Shown piece after piece: positions 38,032 to 50,170 of a DNA stretch of 64,000 bases. The position numbers and the translations under genes were made by a program. Positions within the stretch are counted from its first letter, which is position 1, and each line of letters opens with the position of its first letter. This DNA comes from Membranipora membranacea (Eukaryota > Bryozoa > Gymnolaemata > Cheilostomatida > Membraniporidae), in the NCBI GenBank assembly GCA_914767715.1, contig OU612074.1:18524062-18588061 (forward strand). Reading direction: 5' to 3'. Under the pieces are notes generated by a model, which saw only the letters and a list, made by a program, of their open reading frames with translations, was not told the origin of the DNA and ran no database searches.

Positions 38032-39219
38032 TCACTCTCCTTTCGACTCTGTTGTGCTGCAGTGCATCGGGCACTTTTGACATGAATTATTAGGCTGAGT
38101 TCCTTGATAATACGTGTAGCAGAAGTCGTAGTAATCCTTGAGACTGCTTAGATAGTAAGTGTATCTGTCTGGAGTGTTCTTATGGCGTGGCGATCTTCTG
38201 ACACTATATTCCCTCTTTTCTTCCTCTGCGGTGCCTACGATACCGGCATCTACAAAAGAAGAGTGTATGATTTCATGGGTTCTCTTGTAGGGTCTCAGAT
38301 GGGAACTGTTACGGACATATTTTCGTCCATCTGAGGATCGTACAGTTACTTGTGACCCATTTTTGTTCACTACTACATAAATATCATTGTAGTAGCGGGT
38401 GTCAGTTTTTTGTGAAATTTGATCTCTGATGAGTAAAACTTCATCACCGATAGAAATACTAGAGTTTGAAGCCTTGCGCTTACGGTCAGTGTATTCTTTT
38501 ACTTTAGCCTTATATTCAGCGTCATGCTGTCTGACCTGAATATCATCTAACTTACTATCATTATCATACATGGGTAATTTGGTATGCAGCTTACGACCAA
38601 ATAATAATTCTGCTGGACTCTTACCAGTCGCAGGATGGGGTGTATTTCTATAAGAAAATAAATACTTGTGGAGTTCACTCCCCCAATCTTTTCCTGTAGT
38701 CACGGCTATTTGAAGCCTTTTCTTTATGGACTTCATCGATGATTCAACAAGACCATTACCTTGAGGCCACTTAGGTGTACCCCTGCTGTGTTTAATTGCC
38801 AAATTCTCACAGAATTTCATAAAATCCTCTGAGATGAAAGCTGGTCCTGAATCACTTTTCAAGTACTGTGGGATTCCATGAGTTTGAAAAACTTCATCTA
38901 ATGCCTTTAGTGTGGTTGCAGCACTGGTCGATTTCACCGGAATGCACTCAAAATACCTACTATAATAGTCAATAACAACAAGCAAGTACTGGCTAGAATG
39001 ACCAAATGGACCAAAATGATCTACCGCAAATTCCTTCCATGGCGCTGTTGGGAGGTCAGAACTCAACATGGGTTCCAGAGAACTTGGTTTACCTACTAAT
39101 TGACACTCATGACATGCTGTGATGTGTTTGTCCACATCGCTATCAATGTTTGGCCACCAAACCTTAGTCCTCAAATTCCTCTTAGTACCAACAATCCCTA
39201 GATGTCCTGTATGAGCCAA
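38032..39219 (-). pseudogene. Ty3/Gypsy integrase region of pol
   Basis: A 395-residue frame. The zinc-binding HHCC motif is present (HTGH at residues 3-6, CHEC at 36-39). The catalytic triad follows as Asp67 (VDHFG), Asp123 (SDSGPAF) and Glu159 (GLVES), with the canonical 35-residue spacing between the last two. A C-terminal DNA-binding region follows. The frame lacks its upstream connection to RNase H: an apparent small deletion and frame change lies near 39182-39240, so it is a fragment of pol rather than an independent gene. Confidence 0.9.
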
Positions 39220-40537
39220 ATTTAAAAAATGTGGTCAATACTAGGTTTCCTATCACACACAATTCACCACTAATTAGCTTATACGACTTTGATATACCAC
39301 GAACATCAAAATTATTTGAATTTATGCATTTCCTAACAATGGATAATTCCTCGTCGTCTAAAGAAATTTTCTCTATCTCTTTAGCGGTCATAGCTCTAGG
39401 TACAGAATTTAAAGCTACAAATCTAACATATGCTTCAGCCTTGTTTGCGAGAGACAAATCACATACTTTACTTGCTGAGAGCCGTGAGAGAGGGTCTGCT
39501 ACGTTTTTGCTACCTGGCCAATAAACTACAGTGTAATCATATGGCATAAGACGTAACACCCAGCGTTCAATCCTAGCACATGGTTTTGAACGCGGACCAT
39601 AAATAACCTTCAGTGGCTCATGGTCTGTAACCAAATCGAACTTATTGCCTATCAAATATGGCTTGAATCTTTCACATGCCCACACCAAACTTAGAGCTTC
39701 CCTTTCAGTCTGATGGTATCTAGATTCAACATCACTCAAACTTCTCGATGCATAGCTAATAACCCGTGGTCCATCCTCCTGATCCTGGATAAGAACAGCA
39801 CCTAAACCAAAAGGACTTGCATCAGCTACCACCTTAGTCGGATATTTGAGATCAAAATAACCTAAAGTCTCACTACTGGCTAGACTTTTCTTCACTTTCT
39901 CAAACGCTACTATCTGGTCCTGGTTGAGAACAAATTTTTCTTTGACACCTTTCAGCTTGCCATCTGCTTGCTGCTTTTTCAGTCTGCGCAGTGGTTCTGT
40001 CTTGGTCGAGAAATCTGGTATGAACTTGCTACAATAATTAGCTAATCCTAAGAAAGAACGCAACTCCTCTATGCATGTTGGTTCCTTAGCGTTTACTATA
40101 GCATCAACTTTACCAGCCATCGGATCGATGCCCTTTGCTGATAGTTTATGACCTACAAATTCTAACTCATCGACACCAAATGTACACTTCTGCCTGTTGA
40201 GTGTCAATCCTGCTGATTTGAGCCTGTCCAGAACCTGTATCAATCTAGCATCATGCTCAGCTCTGTCTGAGCTATGTATAATAATATCATCAGCGAGGTT
40301 TGCTACACCTGGAATGCCTTGAATCAATCTATGAATCTCTGCATAAAAGTTCTCTGGAGCCATAGAGCAACCATAAAATAACCTCTTATATCGGTATAAG
40401 CCAATGTGACAACTGAATGTTGTGATATCCCTTGAATCGGGATGCAGCGCAAATTGCGTGAAACCTTCCTTCATGTCTAACTTGCTGAAAACCTTGCTGC
40501 CATTCATATCCTGTAATAAATCATCAACAGTCGGCAT
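39182..40537 (-). pseudogene. Ty3/Gypsy reverse transcriptase and RNase H region of pol
   Basis: A 451-residue frame with RT motifs: [10 protein letters not shown] (catalytic Asp), [11 protein letters not shown], and LADD at residues 81-84 (the YXDD-type box). FVGHKLS and a connection region follow, then RNase H from [14 protein letters not shown] through ERFKPYL and DHEPL. The C-terminal end runs into unrelated residues just before the integrase, marking a deletion or frameshift. The N-terminal part of RT lies in a different frame upstream, separated by a frameshift near 40540-40560. Confidence 0.9.
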
Positions 40538-40659
40538 GGGATGTCTTTCCCTAATAATTGCCTGGTTTCCCTACGCATATCAACACATAGCCTAATATCA
40601 CCATTAGCCTTAGGTACAGAAATCAAAGGTGAAATCCACTGTGTAGGCTTTGCTACTAC

Positions 40660-41175
40660 CTATATGATATCTGATTTAACTAGCTGTTCTAGTTCAGCCT
40701 CTACTTTACTCCTCAGTGCGAATGGAACGCGATTATATGGTTGACACACTGGAGCTACATTAGGATCTATTCCTATTTTTATATCTGGGCCTTTGAATTT
40801 ACCTACGCCTGAAAATAAATTCTTATAGTTATCTAGCAGACTACCATAATTACTGACATTACTGGTATTAGAATCTAAGCTATTTACTCCTACATTGTAG
40901 CCTATTTTGATTAGTTTTAGTGCATGAGATGTATCATTACTCAACAACGACGTCTGATCCCTATCATTAATAATTATGATTTCAGCTGTTGCCCGCTGAT
41001 TTCCTGCTTCTAGTTCCGCATTGAAGCATCCGAACAAGTCTAAGGGCTTATCAGCAGTATATGGAAACAGTTCCAGGTCTGTTGGCTCTACTTTGGCTCT
41101 AAGACCTCTTGACACAAGTAAATCAAATGTGTCTTTACTAATCACATTGCTCTGTGAGCCAGAATCTACAAGCAC
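40660..41175 (-). pseudogene. Ty3/Gypsy protease and N-terminal RT region of pol
   Basis: A 171-residue frame. It starts with the aspartic-protease active site LVDSGSQSNVI and continues through a linker to the typical start of RT (VPFALRSKVEAELEQLVKSD). It ends at a stop codon where the family reads on into RT, and a frameshift follows about 100 bases later. Upstream there is only a short basic segment and no gag capsid or zinc knuckle. Confidence 0.85.
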
Positions 41176-41380
41176 ATCAAGCGGAATATTTCCTACTCTG
41201 ATTTCAAGCTTGTCTAGATTAAACTTCGGCCTGATAGCTTTGCACTTTCTTTCTTTGCACCTTCTTCGCTTAGTCTGTGTCTGTGTTTGGCTGCGTACCG
41301 TCTGTTTATGGATCTATCACCCTCTTTGGCATAGTCTCCTTCTCCACCTCAATCTTTTTGAGTTTTATCCTCGTCGCCAA

Positions 41381-41651
41381 TGTTTATTTTGTGTTTTGTT
41401 GGTTGTATATAATATCAAGCTGTTTGATTTGTTGTTGGAGCGTGTACATTTATTATGTGACCATTGTGTCAATGACTTATAAATGACTGTATATCAGCTG
41501 TACATCAACTGTACATCAACTATATATCAACTGTACATCAACTATATATCAACTGATTATAATTGTGATGGCATGCCTTATTTATACTATCGGCAGCATA
41601 CTAAATGAGCACGTGACTTAATTAGTGGTCACTGCATATGAGGACACAACA
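41381..41651 (-). repeat. 5' LTR of the Ty3/Gypsy element
   Basis: Nearly identical to the LTR at 37431-37711, with the same TGTTTATTTTGTG inner and GGACACAACA outer ends. The target duplication TATAT follows at 41652-41656. Confidence 0.93.
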
Positions 41652-42629
41652 TATATTATCTCTGATTTCAGGGGTATTTTTTGAATGATTTTCCTTTCTA
41701 AACCCATGACCTAGTATATCAGCGATTGTTGAGAAATGATTGTTCAGGTCTTTGCTGGTAAGAGTTGAAGAAGAACTAGAAGACTTTTTCTTTGTCTTTC
41801 CGATGTTGAGGGCATCCCAAATTGGTTTTGTATTATTATTTGCTGAGATTTAAACCAAACCAGAAAAATACGTCTTCTTTTTTTTGTTTATAAGATTTGT
41901 AACTAAATTTCTCTGCTTTTTGTAATCATCCCAGTTTTGAGAGTGTTTTAGTGAATGAATTTTTTTACACTTGGGACAACACCTATTTTTCTTATGCTAT
42001 ATGTGAGATAGTGATCACTTACAGCTGTTTTTAATACTGAGGTATGTCGTAAGTTACAATCCTTATTTGTGTATATATGATCAAGCAGGCTAGATAAATT
42101 TTCGCTGACACGTGTTGGCTCATTCACCATTTGTTTGAAAGAGAATCTGGAGAAAATTGGTAGCCATTTTTTCTTTCTGCTATTTTCCAAGAGATTTACA
42201 TTAAAGTCACCAAGAATGATGACTTCTTCTGTGTGCTTGGTGCAACAATCTTGGTGGAGTCTCAAAGAGTCATTCCAAGTTCGGAGGACGATAAAGGGAG
42301 GAAATTAAGAAAGCATGAGATGCTTTATGGCGAATTTTGATGGTAATAGATTCATCAATTATGTGATTGAAATCATTGATTAATTCATATTGAATACCCT
42401 GCTTTATATAACATATTATACCACCTCCAGGTCAAGATTTCCTATCTCTTCTTAACATATCATATGATGGAATTTGATAAAAATAATCTGGTTTGTTTCC
42501 ATCCAGAAAAGTCTCGCTTAAACCGAATATTGAAAAATTGTAAGTAGACAATATGTGTCTCACTTCATCAATTTTTGAAGTGATTCCACGAATATTCAAA
42601 TGGGCAAAAGAAAAACGATTTTTGATCAC
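41652..42629 (-). pseudogene. LINE ORF2 endonuclease (APE-type) portion
   Basis: Minus-strand motifs in order: FAHLNIRGITSKIDE, IFGLSETFLDG (catalytic Glu), GGGIICYI, SLYRPPN, VIILGDFNVNLL and AVSDHYL. These are the APE-endonuclease signatures of LINE ORF2. An in-frame TGA near 42438 and a frameshift near 42265 break the domain. A further stop lies in the linker near 41845. After about 41700 the linker runs into the target site of the Ty3/Gypsy element and resumes at 37430. Confidence 0.85.
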
Positions 42630-42692
42630 TTTTAAAGTGTCAAAATTAGGTTGAGAAAAATTTGTATTGAAAGGTTGACCTGTTTTTGGAGC

Positions 42693-43947
42693 TTACTCAT
42701 CTATATGTCTTGTTGTGTTCCTTTTATCTTCTGGTGTTTTCAATGATAGTATAATATTGTACATTGAAGGGAATTTGATTTTCCCTATCTCCATAGCTTT
42801 CTTCGTCTCATTCTCCGACTGGAACTGGATACTGATGGCACGTAGTGGTCTGTCATCTCTATCCCTCAGTCTCTTGACGCAAAGTGCTCTAAATTCATGG
42901 TTGACATCTCTCAAAATGTCCTCTTCTCCAAATGCCAATGGCACATTAGGGACAATCAGGATGTTTGTAGGCTTTGCTACAGTGTGCCTCATTGATGATC
43001 CACCTAGGAAATTAGTTTTCCAGCCTTCAATTATACGTGTTCTCTGTGTATCATCTTCAATTTGTATGATAAACTTACACCTATCCGGGTATTCTCTACT
43101 AAATTGATATTTGTTTATAATTGTAATATCCATTGGTCCAAAAACTTTGCACAAGTGCAATTTTATTTCATCTTTTTCTATTTCTTGCGGTCGTGCCAAG
43201 TTATGAAGAACAATACATTTCTTCCGGTTGAAGATAGATGTTGTTTTATTTTGGTTATTATATTTCGTTTGTCCTCTCCGCCATTGCATTGGCTCATCTA
43301 TTTTTTCGGTGTTGCTCCTGGTGTTCTGGTGTACGATATTACGTTTGAGCACATCAGAGGCGAGGACTTTATGATTTTTCAACTCATCTGTCATGCTCTT
43401 CATCTCTGTAGAGAGGACTTTTATGTCCTCCCCTAAACATGACATTTTTCTTTTCTATGTTATCGGTGTTATCACTGTATTTCCCTTCTAAGAGTTCCAA
43501 TGTTTTTCGCAAGTATGCGACATCACTCGTTAAGGTTTTGACTTGGAGTGCCAGGTACTTACAATTAGTACACTCCGATGTAGTCATTGTTGGTGCTTGA
43601 TGAGATGATTTATTAAAGGTACAAATACCAGTGTCTGAGGTACTATTACCAATATCAAAGTTTTTGTTGATGATACCCTTCAATGGCGATCTACTTCTTG
43701 ACTTGCTGCTTTCTAGCTTGTCCAATGTGTCAACGTACTCCTGCTCAAAATCTACCCAGGTACATTGTACTCCTGCCTTGTTCAGATATCGCTCAGCATT
43801 TTCAAGGGTGCGAAAACCCTTGAATGATGCACCACTGACTTTATTCACTGAGTCGTTACATTTAAGCCAGTTTTTAAAAATACCTGTTGTCTTTCCTGTG
43901 GCAACAGCATAGAATGCATATCCTTTCTTCTTCTTAGTATCACTCAT
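42693..43947 (-). pseudogene. LINE ORF1: RNase H1-type hybrid-binding domain, coiled coil, two RRM-like domains
   Basis: From the ATG at 43947, the first 60 residues contain YAFYAVATGKTTGIFKNW, then C-x3-V, ASFKGFRTLENAERYL. This matches residue for residue the layout of the RNase H1 N-terminal hybrid-binding (Cauli_VI) domain. A Ser/Arg-rich linker, a CTNC pair and a coiled coil follow, then a frameshift within 43384-43445. The second part (42693-43445) completes the coiled coil and has two RRM-like folds (KKCIVLHNLARP...; NILIVPNVPLAFGEED...). RRM and coiled-coil ORF1 proteins bind LINE RNA; an RNA:DNA hybrid-binding module would suit target-primed reverse transcription, which is inference. 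Confidence 0.75.
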
Positions 43948-44037
43948 GTAAGGTGTTGTTATTGTCAAATTTTGGTTATTTATGAGAAAATTCTGAAGAG
44001 AACTTTTCACACCCAACTGTCTAGCATGACGTCACTC

Positions 44038-44984
44038 ACCATGACACTAGTCATGACACTAGCATGAAGTCTTCAACATCATTTGTCTTAGAACCCTCTA
44101 AAACATAAACTCCCCATGACTAACTGAAGTTAAGCTTGAAATTTATATGATAATATACATCACTTCAGTCATAATCTGGGCATTGCTAACCTTTTTGTAG
44201 GCTTTGTGAGTGCTCCAATCAAAACTTCCCTGTTTAGGAGTTACGTTCCTTTGCATTAAAGTACTCGAATCATGCCTTGGAATGATGGAAGAATTTTAAT
44301 CATATCAAATGGGTGTACATTAGCTCATTCCATGTTTTCAAGGCAAATGCTTTACATTCTCTTAGCCAGTCTTCAACATCAATAACCAGCGAGGGATAAA
44401 GGTATTTTCTCTAGATGTGTCCATGAAATTAGAAATCTAACTTTACTTCCAAAGGGCACACATAGCTTCCGTATTTAAATTTGGTATTGAAGTAAATCTT
44501 CTAATTATAATGTGTAATTGAGGGGTCATCGACTGTTGGAACTATTGGTATCCAGAAATAACTCTGAAGTGTGTGTGATAATAATATAACTTATCGGTAA
44601 CGGAGTTGAAAAACTTAAAAAGCTACCAACATTTTGATACAAGTATTTTCCCTCTTTTCTAAAGCAAAAAGATAGATGCAATTTTGTACGGCAGTTGTAA
44701 TCTGAATTGCATTCTATTTGCTCATTACTGAAGTGGCAAAACTTTTGGGATTTCTTATGTGCCCACCTTTGCTGATGATTTTGAATTTGTACTTTCATTT
44801 TTCTTTTGGAGGGGATTATAAATTCCTAATGATAGTTGTAGTCTACAAATGTAGACAACGTCTATGAAATTGGCTGAACATTTTTAGTTAATTTTCACTT
44901 AATACTCACTACAAGGGGTCCAAGCAACGGGCCATGTAAGGCCAACAACCCTAACACGTATGCTGTGTTACATAGGGTGGCAAT
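44038..44984. other. LINE 5' flank and intergenic, no gene
   Basis: The first ~60 bases contain short CATGACACTAG repeats that could be LINE 5'UTR. The rest is AT-rich with no supported exon. Confidence 0.4.
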
Positions 44985-45407
44985 TAGCGCTGTCACGATT
45001 TTGTATTTGGCTAGGACTGCCTCGATTCTGATTTTGGCCTCGATTTTCCCGATTTTGATTTTTCGATTTCAACCAACCCTTGTCAAAATTTCGATTTACG
45101 ATTTCTCCTTATCGGTATTTTCGATTTTAGGTATCAATATATGGTTTTAATGATGTTGACAAGTTTTAGCAAGATTAGCTATAAATTGAAGTGTGATAAG
45201 GTATTGTGTGAATGAAAAGAGGAATCGTAATAACCATATATCAACCATAGCAACCGGGCCAACCATGACAATGAATTTACCGCTGTGCAATGACTTCAGC
45301 TGTCACCTCATCAAATCGCGATTATGAGGTGTGATCGATTAGGTATTCCCGATATGAATCTGGAATACCATACTCATAGACATATGAATCGTATCGTGAC
45401 AGCACTT
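44985..45407. mobile_element. hAT-type MITE with 8-bp target duplication
   Basis: The termini TAGCGCTGTCACGAT and (inverted) AAGTGCTGTCACGAT are near-identical inverted repeats. GTGGCAAT flanks both ends exactly, an 8-bp target duplication typical of hAT. The interior is rich in CGATTTT/ATTTTCG and has no coding capacity. Confidence 0.85.
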
Positions 45408-45499
45408 GTGGCAATGGTGGATTGGAATGAGCTATTTGACGAGAGAGCATAACACTGATTAGTGAATAGCGGGCATGCTAATTGGCGCCATCAACCCAT

Positions 45500-45665
45500 T
45501 CATTTTTGGGGGTGATGAGATGGCGTGATCGGTTTGTGCGCTTGCTATTCACTGCCAGGCGATTAGTGCCGCAAGAGCTGTGGGTTCGAATCCCATTGGG
45601 GGTGCTTTCAAGGTTGATCGTTCCAGCCCCAGCACCCTCCGGTGTATACCTCATCAGATTACTAT
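45500..45665 (+). mobile_element. tRNA-derived SINE, family B
   Basis: A tRNA-like head (GATCGGTTTGTGCGC, then a perfect B box GGGTTCGAATCCC at about 45583-45595) is followed by GCTTTCAAGGTTGATCGTTCC and GTGTATACCTC, shared with 26905-27025. Confidence 0.7.
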
Positions 45666-48600
45666 TCCCTTTGTAGCGGCAGCCGTGGTTAAGTTGTTGA
45701 GATAATTTATTGAGCCGTAAGTCTCGACTGATGTCATGAAGACACCGTGAATACTACAAAGTTTGAACAACAAGTTGGTAAAACTGTGTTTCCAAAAGTA
45801 TAAAATTAGCAGGTATAACATCAAATACAGTTGAGACTTTTACATCGAAGATATTAACAGTTCAGATTCACAGAAAAAGTAAAGTTATTAATTACCTGAT
45901 TGGCTCTATAAAACGGCTGTGCTAAATTGGTGGAGCATATCATGACCTTCTATGGCTAGGCCAAGCACAGAATAAATCTCTATGATCAATACACAAGTAT
46001 TTATAGTCAGTTAAATTGTTTACAAAAACATCTGAATGATTCATATAGCTTTATAGCTAGATAGCTGAATAGCGTAGAAATTCAATCTAGTAACAGGTGG
46101 ATATCTGATTAACAACCACAACAGGTTACAACATATTTACTGGTTGGTGACAAAAGCATGGATTCAATTTCTTATGAAATTATATGGCTTTATAGAGTGC
46201 AAAATAGATAAACAAGATGAGCTAAAATTAGGCCATGCTGGCCGTTACACCCTTTACTAAGGATGTTAATTAATTAAAAAATTTGAGTGAATAGGATTAA
46301 AAGCAGATGTAAATCAGCATTTAATGCAGAATATCTAGGGTCATGATAATTTTGAACAGAGGTACAAGGGACAACCACATATGTGTACATTGTCAGACAG
46401 TATCTCCAAATCATTGGAGGCTTGTTGAATGTTGATAAATCTTAATTTTAGTGACGAAACTCATGAAAAGTTCTGCCAAATTGTCCACAAAACAGGCAGA
46501 AAATGCTATAATTGACTATCCAATTACTATTTTCCAAACTGTCCATAAGAGTTTTCAATGTTGCAGATTCTGAAGCAAAAATAATTTTTATCCTATCATA
46601 AGCGGTTTTCAAGATAACCCTTTTTACAGCAGGTTTTTCCTATGCAGCTTGGGTTAAAAGTACCAAACTGGAGAGAGGACAACTCCGAATTGAGGCATTA
46701 ATCAGAGCTCAGAAAACTGTTTATTACAAGGCAGTTTCCACTAGATATGTAGTAAATTTATGTACCAATGTAATTTAAGTTTATTAATGTTCGCTCAGCG
46801 GGAAGACGGCAATTTATTGTGGGAGTAGAAAACATGATGATGAAGAGGAGCGCCAAATCTGCTTTCATCATGCCAATGTGTAGGTATTATCAAACATAAG
46901 CCCTGCTCCAATTGTGTAATCACAAAATTCATTCCATAAATTCACTCATCTCAACACTGTATAAAGATTAAATTTGCCGAAGTTAAATATGGCTGATTTC
47001 TATCGAGAATTCATGGAATTCACAAGGTATAAAATCTGGTTGTATTATTTTTAGCTCAGTCTTGTTGATTATTCAGATTTATATGGATTATAACACATGA
47101 ATTATGGCTGTCTGACCATCATGGATTCTTACCAATTGTTAATTGTTATTCCGTTAAGGGATTAATTGGCTACTGTAAATTCCAATGAGTCAATGAAAAT
47201 CACTGCATCTAAATTGTTTATTAAACATAGACTAGGTACCACTGCAAATTAATGTATGTGGATAGGTAAAAGAGATTTCAGGGATAATCAACTGTAGCGC
47301 CATCAGTAAGCCATCGAAATAAAAAAATCACTCATCACTTAACTGTGAGCACATGAATATTGGCATAAGTACTCTTGCAGCTTTTATAGAAATGAAATGA
47401 AATGTAATGGCATCTTTTTCACCATGTGGGCATTAGGATTAATTTCTTCAAACTGGCACAGGGTAGGTTTGAACATGCGGAAATGTATATGACTTGTCCT
47501 TGGTGTACTGCTTTGAAATGAACCTGTGTGGATTCCGTGTGTTGGTTGGGCTTAAAGCTCCAGTCATGCAGGTCAGTCGCGAGTCAATGCGGGCCAGCTG
47601 AGGCCAAAGGTTAATTGGACATAGGCTGGTGTCTGTATTTAGCTGGTTAACTATTTAAGTTTGATTTGCCGGAAGATTTCTTGTTTAACAGTTGATTTTT
47701 TGTAGCGCTTGAATTGGTCGGGCAGCGGATGGTATTTTTAGCGTGCTGTTGGAAGCTAGAGTCGGATAATGTGGTGGTGTATCTGGTCAACAGATGCAAC
47801 GTGGCTAAGCCGCCAGCGTTGTTGAGGTACATTTGGCCATTGCTAGTTGTCAGGGTTGTGAAATATGTTTGTTTGTCATCTGTTGATAGAGCGGGAAGTG
47901 CTAGTTCCACTGATTGTTTTAGGACGTTTAATGCCAGGGTTTTTTATAATTATTAGATATTGATGCAATGACTGTAACCATGTAAAATAAGACTTTAACA
48001 CACGTTTAGATTTACCATCATAACCTATAATTAAGTATAGATAGCTTTAACAAGCTGAAATGCTCCACAGCTTTTCTTTTGTTGTATTTGGGCACGACTC
48101 ATGACGATGATAATTTTTATGTCAGTGTTGAGGATACAGCCATGCCAAAAAAGCCACTAATACAATCTCTGTGGCAACTTTTCACCTGAGTAGAAACTTA
48201 TCTCAAGGATTAACTTGACTTCCAGTCAAACCGTTTTATGGAGTCATGTAAGTGCATATACTTATCAATTTTGTGATGTTTACTATATTTCAATGAATAA
48301 TGTCTTTCCTTTGACATTTGTGATCATTACATCATTTATATGACAATTGGTGAAAGTTGAATATGTAGAAGCAAAATAATGTATTATTATATAGCAATGA
48401 ATTTTTTCTCAGGTTGGCTGACATCATCCTACACCTCATCACTCACCAAGCCTGTCAATGCTTGTGTTTTCAGTTATCTTAACCTCTGATCGGCTCATTA
48501 ATTGTAAGTGTGTGTGAAATGTTCTCTCTATTTTTATTGTTGGTTGGCAACTAAAATAATTGAACAACCTATTATTGTAATTTGAATTGTAAATTTTAAT

Positions 48601-49734
48601 GATCTCTGACAAAACTTTTAAACATGATGTCTTTTTTATCTCGCACCATGTTAACATCATTTCATCATTATTGTGATTTATTCAGGTCACGAGTTCTTCG
48701 AAGAATATATAAACAACAACTTTAACTTCACGTGCTCTGTTGACAACCCACGATCAGTGTAAATCAAGCAGATGGTATATCATACCAGTACACTGATAGC
48801 CATGTATATTTAAGATGTTAAATGTCTTCGCAAAGGAAGCGTCCCATCGTCTGAATGTTATCATTTACATATACTATATTTATGATTACATGTTGTCAAA
48901 GGCTATATGGACCATGATAGTAACTGAGTCTCATCAATCCTCGTATTCAGTGTATCACCCATGTGCTGCGCCATACCACCTATGTTGGCTTTGACCATCA
49001 GCCAGCATTATTACACGCAACAGCTCAGCCAGAGGAAGGTTTTTGTCTGGCTGCCAGTAAATTTCTTTATACTTTATTTCAACTCAGCTCCAAGTCAGGA
49101 ACCTTAAAGAACCCTACACTATGTAAGTTTGACTTTTCAAATTAATATGATAAATCTATTGCGTTTTTCATATGTAGCATATTGTTTGTGGAGGTTTCTA
49201 TCAATGGCTAAGGCTGTACCTTAATTTTGAGCGTGTATCATTATGTCAATTATTCAATATTCATCATTATTATCATCCAACCAAGTATTATTATAACTAT
49301 CTATACCCTTTTAAGCTGTGTTAATTATTTACTTGGAGGAGTTATGTTCTCAACAATCGCTGGCTTATACAATATCATGTCTAATCAATAATTTTAAGAG
49401 TTTAAATTTATTTTGTAAATTGTGTACTATGTTGATTGTTTTTTGTCTGGTTGTAATTCTGATATCGAATTTGATTTTATGTATTGCTTACCATATGTTA
49501 CAGCGTTTAATCTTGTCCTGTTCCATTGTTACATTGTCAGTATTTTGATATGTAACAACTTAAAATAAAGCCATTTTCCGTAGAGGATTTTAAAGGGTGT
49601 TACCCTAAGGCTGCGATACCCGCCACTGCAACCACACACATTGCCTATATATACTGAGTAAGCCGACTCTCTGAGGGGGAAGGTAACAATTATGCAGACT
49701 CTATCTTATCTGGGAATATAATTGACCTTACTTT
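45666..49734. other. Intergenic, no gene recognised
   Basis: One frame at 47647-47910 (-) has a fairly protein-like composition (rich in Thr/Ser/Asn) but no recognisable domain or splice context. An AATAAA at about 49564 (+) has no upstream gene that I could identify. Confidence 0.4.
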
Positions 49735-50170
49735 GGGGCTGTTTTTGGGGGGGGAGATATGGACAAAGATGGTAGCCTTATTTATCTGGGCAAGGTGAAT
49801 GGGAAGGGAGGGATATAGACAAGGTAGTAACCCTATTTATCTGGCAAGACAAATGGGGGGGGGAATTTGGACAATATATTACCTTATTTAGCCGGCGAGA
49901 TAAATGGGGGGGGGAGGGAATGGCTATGGGTTACAACTATCTGTGCAAGATAGCTGGGAGGATAAATGAACTGGAATTCAGGTCAATGGTTACAGTGGTG
50001 CAATGGGGGGATTTGGACAAAATATCACCTTTTTTATCCGGCAAGATAAAGGGGGGGGGGGGGGGGGCGGGAATGGCTCTTGGTTACAAATATCTGTGAA
50101 AGATAGTTTGGAAGATAACTGGACTGGAATTCAGGTCAATGGTTACAGTGGTGCAATGGGAGGGGGGATT
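49735..50170. repeat. G-rich tandem repeat, about 110-170 bp units
   Basis: Blocks of the form GATAAATGGGGGGGGGA + GGAATGGCTATGGGTTACAA + GGAATTCAGGTCAATGGTTA + CAGTGGTGCAATGGG recur, with two nearly identical long units at about 49890-50020 and 50040-50165 and shorter ones before. It includes a G17 run at 50051-50067. Confidence 0.75.

Larger units (their letters stand above)
37431..41651 (-). mobile_element. Ty3/Gypsy LTR retrotransposon lacking gag, nested in the LINE
   Basis: Two LTRs (37431-37711, 281 bp; 41381-41651, 271 bp) share TG...CA ends and nearly all their sequence. TATAT flanks both sides as a 5-bp target duplication. On the minus strand a primer-binding-site-like TTGGCGACGAGGATAAAAC directly follows the 5' LTR, and a purine tract (GAGGAAAAGAGGGA) directly precedes the 3' LTR. 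The pol order is protease, RT, RNase H, integrase, which is diagnostic for Ty3/Gypsy. Only about 200 bp separate the primer site from the protease, so gag is missing. Pol carries a nonsense codon, a frameshift and a junction lesion, so the copy is defective. No env was seen. Confidence 0.92.
35804..44037 (-). mobile_element. Decayed LINE (non-LTR retrotransposon), split by a Ty3/Gypsy insertion
   Basis: Read on the minus strand the parts are ordered ORF1 (43947-42693), ORF2 endonuclease (42629-41652), a foreign Ty3/Gypsy element (41651-37431), then ORF2 reverse transcriptase (37430-36069) and a short 3' region. The RT and APE-type endonuclease look like the CR1/jockey-like side of LINEs. Several stops and frameshifts make this copy dead. 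Both outer boundaries are estimates, because no target duplication or poly(A) tail was recognised. Confidence 0.75.

Noticed and set aside
47647-47956. Open frames on both strands with protein-like composition.
   Set aside because: No domain, start context or splice partner; could be a small element relic.
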